From Hormiphora californensis (taxonomy: Eukaryota > Ctenophora > Tentaculata > Cydippida > Pleurobrachiidae): a stretch of DNA of 64,000 nt. Below, in pieces: positions 42,901-49,600 of the stretch (position 1 is its first letter; every line of letters begins with the position of its first letter). The stretch lies in assembly GCA_020137815.1 (NCBI GenBank), contig CM035362.1:6306960-6370959 (forward strand). The letters run 5' to 3'. The translations under genes were made by a program, and so were the position numbers. Under the pieces are notes generated by a model. It ran no database searches and was not told the DNA's origin. It saw only the letters and a program-made list of their open reading frames with translations.

Positions 42901-43160
42901 CCCCCTATAATAATTCTCCTGCAGGTTTGAGGGACGAGGTTAACATGGTTTGTCACGAACAAATATCCTAACCTCCTATTATTGTCCCAGGTTTGAGGGA
43001 CGAAGTTAACATGGTTTGTCACGAACAACTGGCCTGTGTTGATAGACTTAGCTCATCTCTCAGAGATATACAAAACACTATAACAGAGAGGAACAAGGAA
43101 ACGGAAATTATTTACGATGTTATGAACCCTACCAATGTGCCCCTAACTACCCAGGCCTAG
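20393..43160 (+). CDS. PLAT-domain lipoxygenase-like protein (ALOX/AOS-LOX family)
   Basis: Supported exons: 20393-20544, 20762-20904, 24875-24983, 26261-26412, 27452-27607, possibly 28453-28563, 31760-31824, 33198-33291, 33467-33551, 33722-33851, 37111-37257, then the 3' exons, which exist in two tandem copies. The order (PLAT-like N-terminus, then catalytic domain ending in the HAAVNF region) is that of animal lipoxygenases, which add O2 to polyunsaturated fatty acids. Diagnostic stretches are LSWSLAKMYF, NEVFAVASHRNLPSSHP, MVDVGFAGFEDGAGFP and FHAAVNF. I could not find the exon expected between 28.56 and 31.76 kb. The first iron-ligand His is Tyr, and the C-terminal Ile is missing. Indels break several exons, so a single intact reading frame is not visible here. 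Confidence 0.75.
20553..20622 (+). mobile_element. MITE family 1, internally deleted copy
   Basis: CAGGAACC joins directly to AATCAGAACTCG, then GTCACGTGAC and CCAATCAGGCACCAG. It starts nine bases after the exon-1 donor of the lipoxygenase gene. Confidence 0.8.
20915..20975 (+). mobile_element. MITE family 1, core copy between duplicated donor edges
   Basis: ACCAATCAGAGCTC, GTCACGTGACTGATTATCAG and CCAATCAGGGGCCACTATT. It starts about ten bases after the exon-2 donor and is followed by a second copy of that exon end and donor (TTCTGGCTGCCAGAACATAT then CGGTAAG). Confidence 0.75.
21122..21736 (+). CDS. CR1-like LINE ORF1 (gag-like, 204 aa)
   Basis: A Cys/His cluster near the N-terminus (CKFYHPVLCKG, QCYDNQCKMTHL) resembles the CCHH finger of CR1-type ORF1 proteins. 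A charged, probably coiled region follows with two related motifs (TKEFLLESLGKIKTE and TKDFLLNILEDMKTE). It is short for an ORF1 and overlaps the ORF2 frame by 49 bases. The true start is unclear because upstream sequence in frame has no clear boundary. Its role would be RNA binding in the retrotransposition particle. Confidence 0.6.
   Translation: MLSIKFVQYNRPYYYSISCYQGNFMQKGNLCIKGNLCKFYHPVLCKGSDARRQCYDNQCKMTHLLHTRRVREDTQDSWRTEERHRKSFAHAVDAADTAFRPKRQRNMTAPEKREEPVTKEFLLESLGKIKTEPPRKEIQKEKKNEAITKDFLLNILEDMKTEIKQSVVLQLMEFKTQVVDPVAGSRIPVWGSTGTHPMFHSFTS
21688..24570 (+). pseudogene. CR1-like LINE ORF2: endonuclease/reverse transcriptase, broken
   Basis: 21688-23565 (625 aa) carries the apurinic-type endonuclease (FHLLNARSF, WVMGDFNLPLL, GISDHEMVTC) and the N-terminal half of the reverse transcriptase (FKKGDRSIAGNYRPVSLTS, GQHGFRKGRST, VLYLDFQK). 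After FQK the frame is lost: one base is missing before what should read AFDRVDIGVLL. Further stops and shifts follow through the catalytic region, where the expected FADD appears as FADA near 23750. The thumb and C-terminal part reappear in 23838-24570. The element cannot encode an active polymerase. Confidence 0.85.
25136..25592. mobile_element. Inverted pair of tRNA-like SINE sequences, with 12-bp flanking repeat
   Basis: Arms 25259-25416 and 25424-25592 are near-perfect reverse complements with a seven-base loop. Each arm contains a tRNA-like stretch. The insertion is bracketed by GCCTCCATTACA at 25124-25135 and 25593-25604, probably a target duplication. About 120 bases of unrelated sequence precede the left arm. 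It lies in lipoxygenase intron 3. A transcript of it would form a 160-bp hairpin. Confidence 0.75.
25463..25537 (+). tRNA. tRNA-derived sequence (SINE head or tRNA pseudogene)
   Basis: 75 bases with box A TAGCTTAGTGG and box B GGTTCAATTCC. GGGTTTG (25462-25468) and CAAACCC (25531-25537) can form a perfect 7-bp acceptor stem. A D-arm (AGCT/AGCT) is possible. The T stem has one mismatch and the anticodon arm is poor, so this is not a functional tRNA. The mirror copy is on the - strand around 25300-25378. Confidence 0.55.
25706..25789. repeat. Cluster of four short perfect hairpins
   Basis: GTGCCC/GGGCAC (25706-25723), CGCCC-GTA-GGGCG (25745-25757), CCCC-TCAC-GGGG (25760-25771) and GCCCGC-TAC-GCGGGC (25775-25789) follow one another in a GC-rich patch within AT-rich intron sequence. 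Origin unknown. Confidence 0.7.
26261..27607 (+). CDS. Lipoxygenase exons 4-5: linker into the catalytic domain
   Basis: Exon 26261-26412 encodes FPVRNYLYPYHPSRKS, CPPYLLAQSGPG and TTEDFLVKAR. Exon 27452-27607 encodes EHELNTIRGMVPWANQPSEE and, in another frame, NDELPRFLQFKDAS, a typical lipoxygenase LP-x-F stretch. The switch occurs at AGTTGGG (27559-27565), where one extra T would explain both the in-frame TGA and the exon length. A strong branch-point-like TACTAAC lies at 26239-26245 before exon 4. The donor of exon 4 seeded the 26.4-27.3-kb array. Confidence 0.6.
26403..27335 (+). repeat. Donor-edge array after lipoxygenase exon 4, several dozen copies
   Basis: About 24-bp units of AAAGCCAGGG (exon end) plus GTTAGTGCGTTGCA (donor and first intron bases), with variants AAAGCTAGGG and a late AAAGCAGAAAGCTAGGG form. 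Interspersed longer units contain GTAGTATGGATGAAATACAG. Each copy preserves the exon/donor junction. Confidence 0.9.
27608..28452. other. Intron with family-2 inverted repeats
   Basis: No coding sequence was recognised. It contains the palindromic repeat at 27785-27828 and the longer element at 28221-28418. Confidence 0.5.
28221..28418. mobile_element. MITE-like element, family 2 (about 198 bp)
   Basis: It starts GGGAAAACAATCGTGACTGA and ends with an imperfect inverted copy (GATTCAGACTGTTTCCTCCC). The interior has palindromic blocks around ACCTGAGGTCTCAGG and GAGATCTTAG. The same family as 34067-34166. Confidence 0.6.
28453..28563 (+). CDS. Possible lipoxygenase exon 6
   Basis: The acceptor CATCAG is followed by an open frame (IQQALPNRLDTKHSKVKHHR, TTNPLYDKHN) that plausibly continues the lipoxygenase sequence after FKDAS. 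The donor is weak (GTTCCC), and the phase does not fit the next identified exon at 31760, so at least one exon is missing or the 3' end is misplaced. Confidence 0.35.
28800..30015 (-). CDS. Unrecognised three-exon gene nested antisense in a lipoxygenase intron
   Basis: Exons (transcript order) 30015-29875, 29543-29083 and 28953-28800, 756 coding bases, about 251 residues, with consistent phases (0, 2). The large middle exon encodes a beta-rich sequence (DRIWVVTYTAYGSKIGGL, KIWTIRKNTTTLRIECNG, GCVPKWGGDVVEKIMFGS) whose family I cannot name. The last exon is Cys-bearing (MPGYCGMDGSV, VTINCQKKHVLDG, ERTCNL), like part of a sushi/CCP domain. The first-exon ATG (30013-30015) is the only upstream candidate, but its product does not look like a clean signal peptide, so the true start may differ. 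The first intron carries a MITE family-1 copy. Expression would be antisense to the lipoxygenase pre-mRNA. Confidence 0.6.
29688..29772 (+). mobile_element. MITE family 1, copy in the nested gene's intron
   Basis: ACAAGTAACAACCAATGCAA, GTTATTTAGGTCACGTGACT and CAGCCAATCATGAGGGACC, then CAGTATTTCCTGATTCGG. Terminal repeats are incomplete. Confidence 0.8.
30016..31759. other. Intron/spacer, mostly low-complexity
   Basis: 30213-30930 is a C/T-rich minisatellite. 31000-31759 has no supported exon: a CRE-like GTGACGTCAC near 31530 and scattered short ORFs were seen, but no splice-consistent coding sequence before 31760. Confidence 0.45.
30213..30930. repeat. C/T-rich minisatellite, about 50-bp units with many indels
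   Basis: Units read CTCTCTCACTCCCCGATGTC then TCTCCATTCTTTTCTATAT. All three + frames are open for long stretches only because of the biased composition. The irregular loss of single bases suggests sequencing error as well as real divergence. Confidence 0.9.
31760..33851 (+). CDS. Lipoxygenase exons: N-terminal half of catalytic domain
   Basis: Exons 31760-31824, 33198-33291, 33467-33551 and 33722-33851, all in phase. They encode MDGGLWITVPHHVFNG, DIVSSGKLFEVSASSLLDN, GFELQWYVAPSDCLLWVNEQ (the APLCLLY-x-GKLxP region of lipoxygenases), GKLVPAVIR, PTFWYPPPADTP and LSWSLAKMYFRCSDSQ, which leads to the first metal-ligand helix. The 31760 exon uses the GTAAGA donor at 31825; an alternative GTATGT four bases upstream would break the frame. 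The end of the 33722 exon (TCTGACTCACAG then GTTCGC, a weak donor) is repeated at about 33925-33945. The intron 31825-33197 is X-box satellite. Confidence 0.75.
31990..33185. repeat. X-box-like minisatellite, about 30 units of 34-38 bp with a 490-bp higher-order period
   Basis: The unit is GTGTCTATATGGTAACCATG then GTAACTGCATATCCCACAT, or a GTAACCACGTCTCACAT variant. Distinctive variants recur exactly 490 bases apart (ACGTCTATAACATG at 32192 and 32682; GTGTCTTTATGG at 32245 and 32735), showing a segmental duplication inside the array. Each unit contains GTAACC-AT-GGTAAC, fitting the RFX X-box consensus. ORFs are artefacts. Confidence 0.95.
34067..34166. mobile_element. MITE-like element, family 2 (about 100 bp)
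   Basis: GGGGGGAATCAGTCGTGACC at the left and GTGACGGCTATAATTCCCCC at the right form imperfect terminal inverted repeats. The centre is palindromic (CTGAATCTCAGGTTC, GACCTGAGATCTCAGG). It lies directly upstream of the acceptor-edge array. Confidence 0.7.
34185..37110 (+). repeat. Acceptor-edge array before lipoxygenase exon at 37111, 80-90 copies
   Basis: Units of about 33-38 bp: CCCCCCCTTCTCCTCAG plus ATCTACGCCCTGTTGACC, the first 18 bases of the exon at 37111. C-run length varies from 5 to 14. Almost every unit offers a full pyrimidine tract, an AG and a short exon start. The final two units have CACACTTTATAG instead of TTCTCCTCAG, and only the last continues CACTTCTGTCGAGCC into the exon. 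Units before about 35300 contain many single-base losses. The PPPFSSDLRPVD-type ORFs on both strands are artefacts. Confidence 0.95.
37111..40216 (+). CDS. Lipoxygenase catalytic core and 3' exons, copy 1 (two frameshifts)
   Basis: Exons 37111-37257, 37453-37576, 37756-37849, 38683-38768, 38957-39094, 39174-39290, 39435-39528 and from 40083. IYALLTHFCRAHAVNEVFAV aligns with the lipoxygenase H-x4-H helix, but the first His is Tyr (codon 37114-37116); the second His is present (37129-37131). ISVFHAAVNF supplies the third His and the Asn. Exon 38683-38768 has one extra A (TGGGTCACTAG), and the last exon lacks one T (GAAATATTTAC), both relative to copy 2. As written, copy 1 therefore does not reach the normal C-terminus. 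Confidence 0.75.
37944..38053. repeat. Three consecutive hairpins in a lipoxygenase intron (copy 1)
   Basis: TCAATAGACGCACTGC with a 3-base loop (37944-37978); CTGTAATGCACGG/CCGTGCATTACAG (37980-38017); CTGTAAA/TTTACAG (38019-38053). A related TGCGTCTATTTGAG lies near 38510, so this may be the left end of a roughly 0.6-kb non-autonomous element ending near TCTATATAAATGG. It is repeated in copy 2 near 40854-40962. Confidence 0.7.
39655..40100 (+). repeat. Acceptor-edge array before the last lipoxygenase exon, about six copies
   Basis: TTCTCCTGCAG (or TTGTCCCAG) plus GTTTGAGGGACGAAGTTAAC, with some copies extending ATGGTTTGTCACGAACAA, are separated by CCCTATAATCCCC-type spacers. The last copy (40083) continues into the terminal exon. 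The whole array is present again at 42560-43005 in copy 2. Confidence 0.9.
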
Positions 43161-43230
43161 CTCAACCTGCAATTGCTATGACAACATTGTTGTGTAATGA
43201 TCTGTGTTAACCCGTCTGAGTGACATCTTC
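40398..43230 (+). pseudogene. Tandem 2.9-kb duplicate of lipoxygenase 3' exons (copy 2)
   Basis: From TTTCTATGCTGGTGATCACC to about 43230 this repeats 37490-40380 with an offset of 2,903-2,909 bases and only scattered single-base differences, introns included. It lacks the exon at 37111 and the start of the 37453 exon. It carries an extra C in the exon starting at 40665 (AACGCCCCTCC), which brings in a stop. It preserves the frames that are broken in copy 1 (SWVLE, then ETEIIYDVMNP). The terminal exon 42991-43160 ends NPTNVPLTTQA, without the terminal Ile that binds iron in lipoxygenases. Either a recent tandem duplication or an assembly artefact (duplicated or unpolished long reads). Confidence 0.8.
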
Positions 43231-43638
43231 ACAGGGTCGTATATTATGGCTGAGATTGAGTTGTGTGTGTTGTAATGGTAAATATAGTCTATTATAGGGA
43301 GAATATAAATAGTCGTGCCTGACCCTCAGGTTCATGGCTATTTTCCACTGTTATATAGTCAATACGTGATGCGTTTTGTAAATTATAGTAAGCTACGATG
43401 CATTGAGGATTTTATAAACAGCTGTATAATCTGAGCTTGAGTTTTAAATTTCACAGTTTTTCAAAGTAAAATAGTTTCATTTCTTTGTCTGCAACAGTTA
43501 AGTAATTTCATTCCTTGAGAAAGGATGCAAGATGGTGTCAATGAGTTTGGAGAGTGATCAGTGTCAGCACTGTAAAATGTCAACAAGGACTCTCCACATT
43601 AGTTGAGTAAGAACTGGTTACATCACTGGTTACTGGAC
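43231..43638. other. Short spacer between convergent genes
   Basis: About 0.4 kb between the lipoxygenase 3' end (+) and the - strand gene's stop. It contains a family-2 repeat fragment (43309-43345, GTCGTGCCTGACCCTCAGG) and otherwise AT-rich sequence. Confidence 0.55.
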
Positions 43639-46600
43639 TCAGTTGTTGGTGGTTCCTATGGTTACTACACCCAGTTGTTGTTGGTGTTGGGGTTGGTCCT
43701 CGTATTCATTTTCAAGGCTTGATTGTTCAATAAAACTTGGTTCTGAGACACTAAACGTGCATGTACTGCTTTTATCCCATAACTCCTGAAAAGAAGAGAA
43801 GGGTAACCATGGTAACCATGGTAACCAGACTATGTAGGTAACAATGGTAACGTACCTGGTTGACAGATAAGCGATGTGAATCACACCACCGGGGATGATT
43901 TAGTGTTCCATGTCGGTAAAGCAGAGAATTATCTCGCATCAGCTCTCGCCCAACCTGGACATGCAGGTTTAATTTGTCAGAGCATTGGCATGAGCGCAAG
44001 GCGAGGAACCAGCCCTCGCCTATAATAAACCTTGAGAGCTCAGATTTCATAGGTAAAAAAGCCGTGACCTGAACCTGAGGTTCAGGCACGACTGTTCCCC
44101 CAAGCTAATCTCAAATACTAATATCTTGAATCTCTTGAATCTCTCTCTAATACACTGACCGGGTCGAGTTGAGCTGATATCCGTTCAATCTGAATGCATC
44201 TCTCCACCGTCTCAGCTGTCTCAATACTAATGACTGGCATTGGAACAGCAGGGAAGTCAAACACTCCGCTACCAGCACCATGGTAACCATGGTAACCATG
44301 GTAACCACCACCTCCATTAGTTGAGTAGCTGTGGTCGGGGTGGGGTCGTGGCGGGTAACTGAAGTTATCATGATATTAGTGTCACTCTGATGAAAGTATA
44401 CAATGACGCCATGTTTCTATGGTAACCAAGGTTACCATGATAACAATGGTAACGATGGTAACCACGGTAACCATAACCTCATGCTGTGGTTTCTCCAGTA
44501 TCTGGGTAGCGGTGCTGAGAGAGGTCTTCCACTGCTACTATGACTGCCACCACAATCACCTATAAATACAAGTGGAGCTGTGGTCTTGGTATATTAGATC
44601 AAAAATTGGCCAGAAATGGGTCAGCAACGGGTAGAGTCTGAAAATCTATCTAGTTTCATGACATAAAGCACTGCCCTAATTGGTTAACTATTAGAACCTA
44701 GTGGAGGTATGATCAATTAGCGAATTTAGTTTGGAGGTACCTAGTATTATAGGAGGAGGTGGAGTTATGACAAGATCATCTTCCTTCCTAAGACTCCTCA
44801 GAAACAGAGACATGTGTTTCAGGTAGGTGGGGCAGGTGACTAGGTAGGAGAGAGGGACGAGAAGCGAGCTGGTCTCCATTATTATCATGTCTATCTGGAG
44901 GAACCTGGAGAAGTTGTGTCTGGATTCCAAATTCTGGATTCCAAATTCTGGATTCCAGATTCTGGACTCTGCAGATTCTGGACTCCAGATTCTGGACTCC
45001 AGATTCTGGATTCCAGATTCTGGACTCTGCAGATTCTGGATTCCAGATTCTGGATTCCAGATTCTGGACTCTGCAGATTCTGGATTCCAGATTCTGGATT
45101 CCAGATTCTGGACTCTGCAGATTCTGGATTCCAGATTCTGGATTCCAGATTCTGGACTCTGCAGATTCTGGACTCCAGATTCTGGACTCCAGATTCTGGA
45201 TTCCAGATTCTGGACTCCGGATTCTGGATTCCAGATTCTGGACTCTGCAGATTCTGGATTCCAGATTCTGGATTCCAGATTCTGGACTCTGCAGATTCTG
45301 GATTCCAGATTCTGGATTCCAGATTCTGGACTCTGCAGATTCTGGATTCCAGATTCTGGATTCCAGATTCTGGATTCCAGATTCTGGACTCCAGATTCTG
45401 GACTCCAGGTTCTGGAATCCAGATTCTGGACTCCAGATTCTCGACTCCAGATTCTGGAGGTTATTATATCGGGGGTTTCAAAATCTTCCAATACTAGATC
45501 ATGTTTATCAATAACATGTCAGAACGCTTTTTCTTTCTTTTATCAAGCCAACAAAAACAAACTCGAGGCGAAACCAATTTATTTATTTAATAACTAAATA
45601 TTTAGTAATTATGTAATTGGTTAGTAATTAGTTAGTAATTAATCAGTTTCTTACCATGATGGTATTAAAGATTTTGTTGCCAACGACCACACCCCAGCGC
45701 AGCAGTGAGGTGACATCGTCAGGAAATAGATACCAATCAGACAACCTAGGGGAGGTTATTGTTTTCAAAATGTTTCAAACTTTTCAACACTACTTTAAAC
45801 AAATTAATTTGAGTTTGCCGTCAATCGTTCCGATAACTGTGTTAGCATCTATTCTCTAATCTTTTAGATCTCTGTTAGACCTACTTTAAGTTAACTTACG
45901 AGTGATATCAGTGAAGAGTTTGTTGTTGGCCGGCGTGCAACGGGTGTTTTAGGATGACCGTTACGAGTAAATATGACAGTTGTATCACTAGGAGTGATTT
46001 TGAAGATGTGTTATCAGGAGAAGTATTTAATAATGATTATAAGGGTAGTGATTTATTGGTGTGCCTTGAGAGGGGTGACGCTGCTTGTCCGTCGTTTGTC
46101 CATAAGCCTCAGCTGTGGGATCTTCTCAAAGCCTGCTACAAAATGCTTCCGGCGTCGGCACTGTTTTCTGTTCCTGGAGACCATTCTGATCTGAGAGAAT
46201 CGTTTGCAAAACTTCACAAAGATCTAGTTTCGACTATATCTGCACTAGTCAAACCTGTGGAGAATGGGAGAAGTGATGTTGGTGGTGGTGATCCAGAGGA
46301 ACCGGTTACACCTACGATGAAACACTATGTGAATATTACAACTGGCAACAATGAGGGAGGAGAGCCAGGATTCTGTGCTAAGAAGTGGACTGATGAGGTC
46401 AAACCCAAAGTGGAAACTGCGTTGAAGACGATACCGGTGGTGAGATCCAGAGTCAACAGTGACCATACCCGGCTGTATTTCCCTAATGAGGACCAGATGA
46501 AGGAAGCGGAGAAAGTCTTGACTCCTCTTGCACAGGACTGCTCCATGTCATTCTTCTCGGAGGAGGCCAAGAAGCTTGAACCAAAGGTGACAATAAATGA

Positions 46601-49600
46601 TTTGGACCCGGAACTACTGAAAAAGGAGACTATCCTGGCAGCGATTTTGGACAAAAATGAGAACATCAGGATTAAGCTGTATCAAGAGGACAAGAAGTTA
46701 AAGGTGGTGTTCGTGAGTGAAAGAGACAGGTATGCAGTGATCCAGATGGCACCGGAGATCCGGAGGCTCCTGTCTAATAACGGTGATAGGATTAACTTGG
46801 GACTTCGACAGCATTTGGTGAAGAACAGGTATCACGTGATACAATGTTATCACTGTCAAGGATTTGGTCACATTGCAGGCTCTATATACTGTCCACAGAA
46901 GGATACTCCCGTATGCTGTTTCTGTGCTGGATCACATCAGACGAAAGATTGTAGAGCAAAGAAGACCAATGATACTGGTAAGATGAAGTGTGTGAATTGT
47001 GCGGATGGAGGATCTAGGGAGGACAAGAAGTATGCGAGGACCCATACTGCTTCTAGTATGTGGTGTCCCTCGTACATCAACGAACGGGCACGGCTTATGG
47101 AGAGGACTTCAGGTGTTAGCAAAGAGGAAAAAAACCTGTACTGGACGAGGACCAAGGAGGAACTACACAGGAAAAGACTTGGAAGATTGGGACATTAAAT
47201 GTCCGCTCTCTTGTCAATAAAACTGGAGGTGTCATTTCACATCTGGAGGATGAAGATTGTGATATATGTCTTATACAGGAAACATTTCTGAAGTCCACAG
47301 ACACAGGGAAACTCCAAGAAATAAGAGACAATGGATGGGATATTTTCTCATGCCCCAGAGGAGACAGAGGAGGTGGAGGAATTGGAATTCTCTTTCGAGA
47401 TGGCATAGTCCTTCGGCAGTGTCCTGTGAAGACCAAATATAAATCATTTCAAGTTCAAGAGGTTCTCATCAGTGACAGGGATCAACCCAAGAGGCTCTGT
47501 AATGTCTACCGTCCTCCGTACACACCTAAGTCAAGACTTACAGAAGCAACTTTCCTATCAGAATTTGGGGACTACCTTTCCGAGCTTGTCATGAAGCAAG
47601 GTACTCCGATCATTGCTGGAGACCTAAACTTCCAAGTACAAGATGATAACAACTTCTATGCGAGGAAACTGTTGGAACTGCTGGATTCATTTGACCTTCA
47701 ACAAAGGGTACCACCTCTGCCTACTCACAGACTTGGAGGAACCTTGGACCTGGTGATAACTGCGAGAGAAACTACTCTGGGTGATTTAACCATATTTCCC
47801 AATGGTACTACATCGGATCATTTCCTAGTGCAGTTTGGGATTCAAGTGAGACCTGACCTATCAAATTCCTGTTTGAAGAAATCAGTGTATCGAGAATATA
47901 TGGACTACAAATCTGTGGATCTGGAAGGATTTAAGGAGGACTTGAGGAAAGGAGATTTTGACAGAGGCAGGGATCCAGAGGAGGGTGTTGTGAACTTCTA
48001 TCGTTGGCTGGAAGGAATAGTGGAAAAGCGTGTACCGAGGAAGCGGGTGAGGATGGGGAAAAAGTTTAAACCGTGGAGGGATGAGGAACTTAGGGGATTA
48101 CTTCGTAAGAGGAGGAGTGCGGAACGGTATTGGCGGAAGCATGGAACTGAGGATGCAAAGCGGAGATTCAACGATCTGAAGAAGCTGTATGGAAATATGG
48201 ATAAGGACAAGAGGTCACTTTTCATTAGAGAGGACTTAGACGCTGTCAAAGGTGACCCAAAGAAACTACAGAGTAATTAACTACAGAAACTCCTGGGAAA
48301 AGCTGAATCAATCCTCCCTGAAACAACAAACACGAAGAGTTTGGCGGATGATTTCTCGCAGTTCTTTAGCTCCAAAGTGGAAAAGATTCGAACCCAAGTC
48401 AATGAGGAGCAACAGCAAGCTGGGGACTTTGAGGAACCCGGAAAGGCCTGTGATTCAACATGGAAGGAATTCAAGGAGATATCTGAGGAGGAACTTGTTT
48501 TGGTGGTAAAGTCTATGTCAAGTAAACATTGTGACCTTGATCCGTTGCCCACCTGGGTAGTAAAGGAGTGTATCAGGGATCTTGCTCCAGTATTAACATC
48601 GATTGTAAACCATTCTCTTCGTCAGTCAACAGTTGCAGAATCGCTCCAGAAGGCTATTGTGTTTCCTACCATCAAGAATATGTACGGAGATAGGGAAGCT
48701 CTCAGTAACTACCGTCCTGTATCAAACATCCCATTCCTTTCTAAGCTCCTAGAAAAGGTGGTGCTCACGCAACTGAATGAGTACCTTGAAAGCAATTCAC
48801 TTTTGGGCAAGCATCAATCTGGTTATCGTGCCGGTCATAGCTGCGAAACGCTGTTAGCCAGCATGTTTGATGATGTATTGGGTGAGATGGATAAAGGAAA
48901 TGTTGTGGCTCTCATATGTTTGGACATGAGCGCTGCGTTTGACACAGTGGATCATGAGAAGTTGTTGGAGGTGCTGCAAAAACGTTTTGGGGTGGATGGT
49001 GATCCTCTTCAATGGTTTAAGAGCTATCTGAGTTCCAGATCTTTTAGAGTCTCGGTTGGTGATTGTCTCTCGGATACTCTGGCCTTACTCTGTGGAGTGC
49101 CCCAAGGGTCCCTCCTGGGTCCTATTTTGTTTCTACTATACATTGAGGCTGTACAGGACATTGTGGAACCATATGGGCTCCGGATAAAGTTATATGCTGA
49201 CGACTCCCAGCTCTATGTGAGTCTGGTTCCTACAGATTCTACTGGCTGGTTGGAGGCAAAGGTGGATATTGAGGAATGTCTGGCGAAGGTGAAGCGGTGG
49301 ATGGTGGGACAGTAGTTGAAGTGCAACGAGGCTAAGACAGAATTCATCCTTCTTGGAAAGCGCAGTTCCTTAGGCAAGGTCACTTTCGATCCAGTCATTA
49401 ACTTTGGAGGAACAGAAATCTCCCCTAGTGAATGTAGTGGAACAACCGGGAAAACCCTTGGAATCCTCTTGGATCACAATCTCAATCTTGAACGACAGGT
49501 TAACAATGTGAGGAAACAGTGTGGATTGGCATTACGGAATCTCTGGCAGTTGCACAGGTGTTTTGATATTCCAACAAAGATAATGTTGGTCAAACAATTG

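Noticed and set aside
44691-45597. ORFs over the GATTCTGGATTCCA repeat on both strands
   Set aside because: Minisatellite artefact; only the part at 44741-44933 on the - strand has exon-like phase and non-repetitive sequence.
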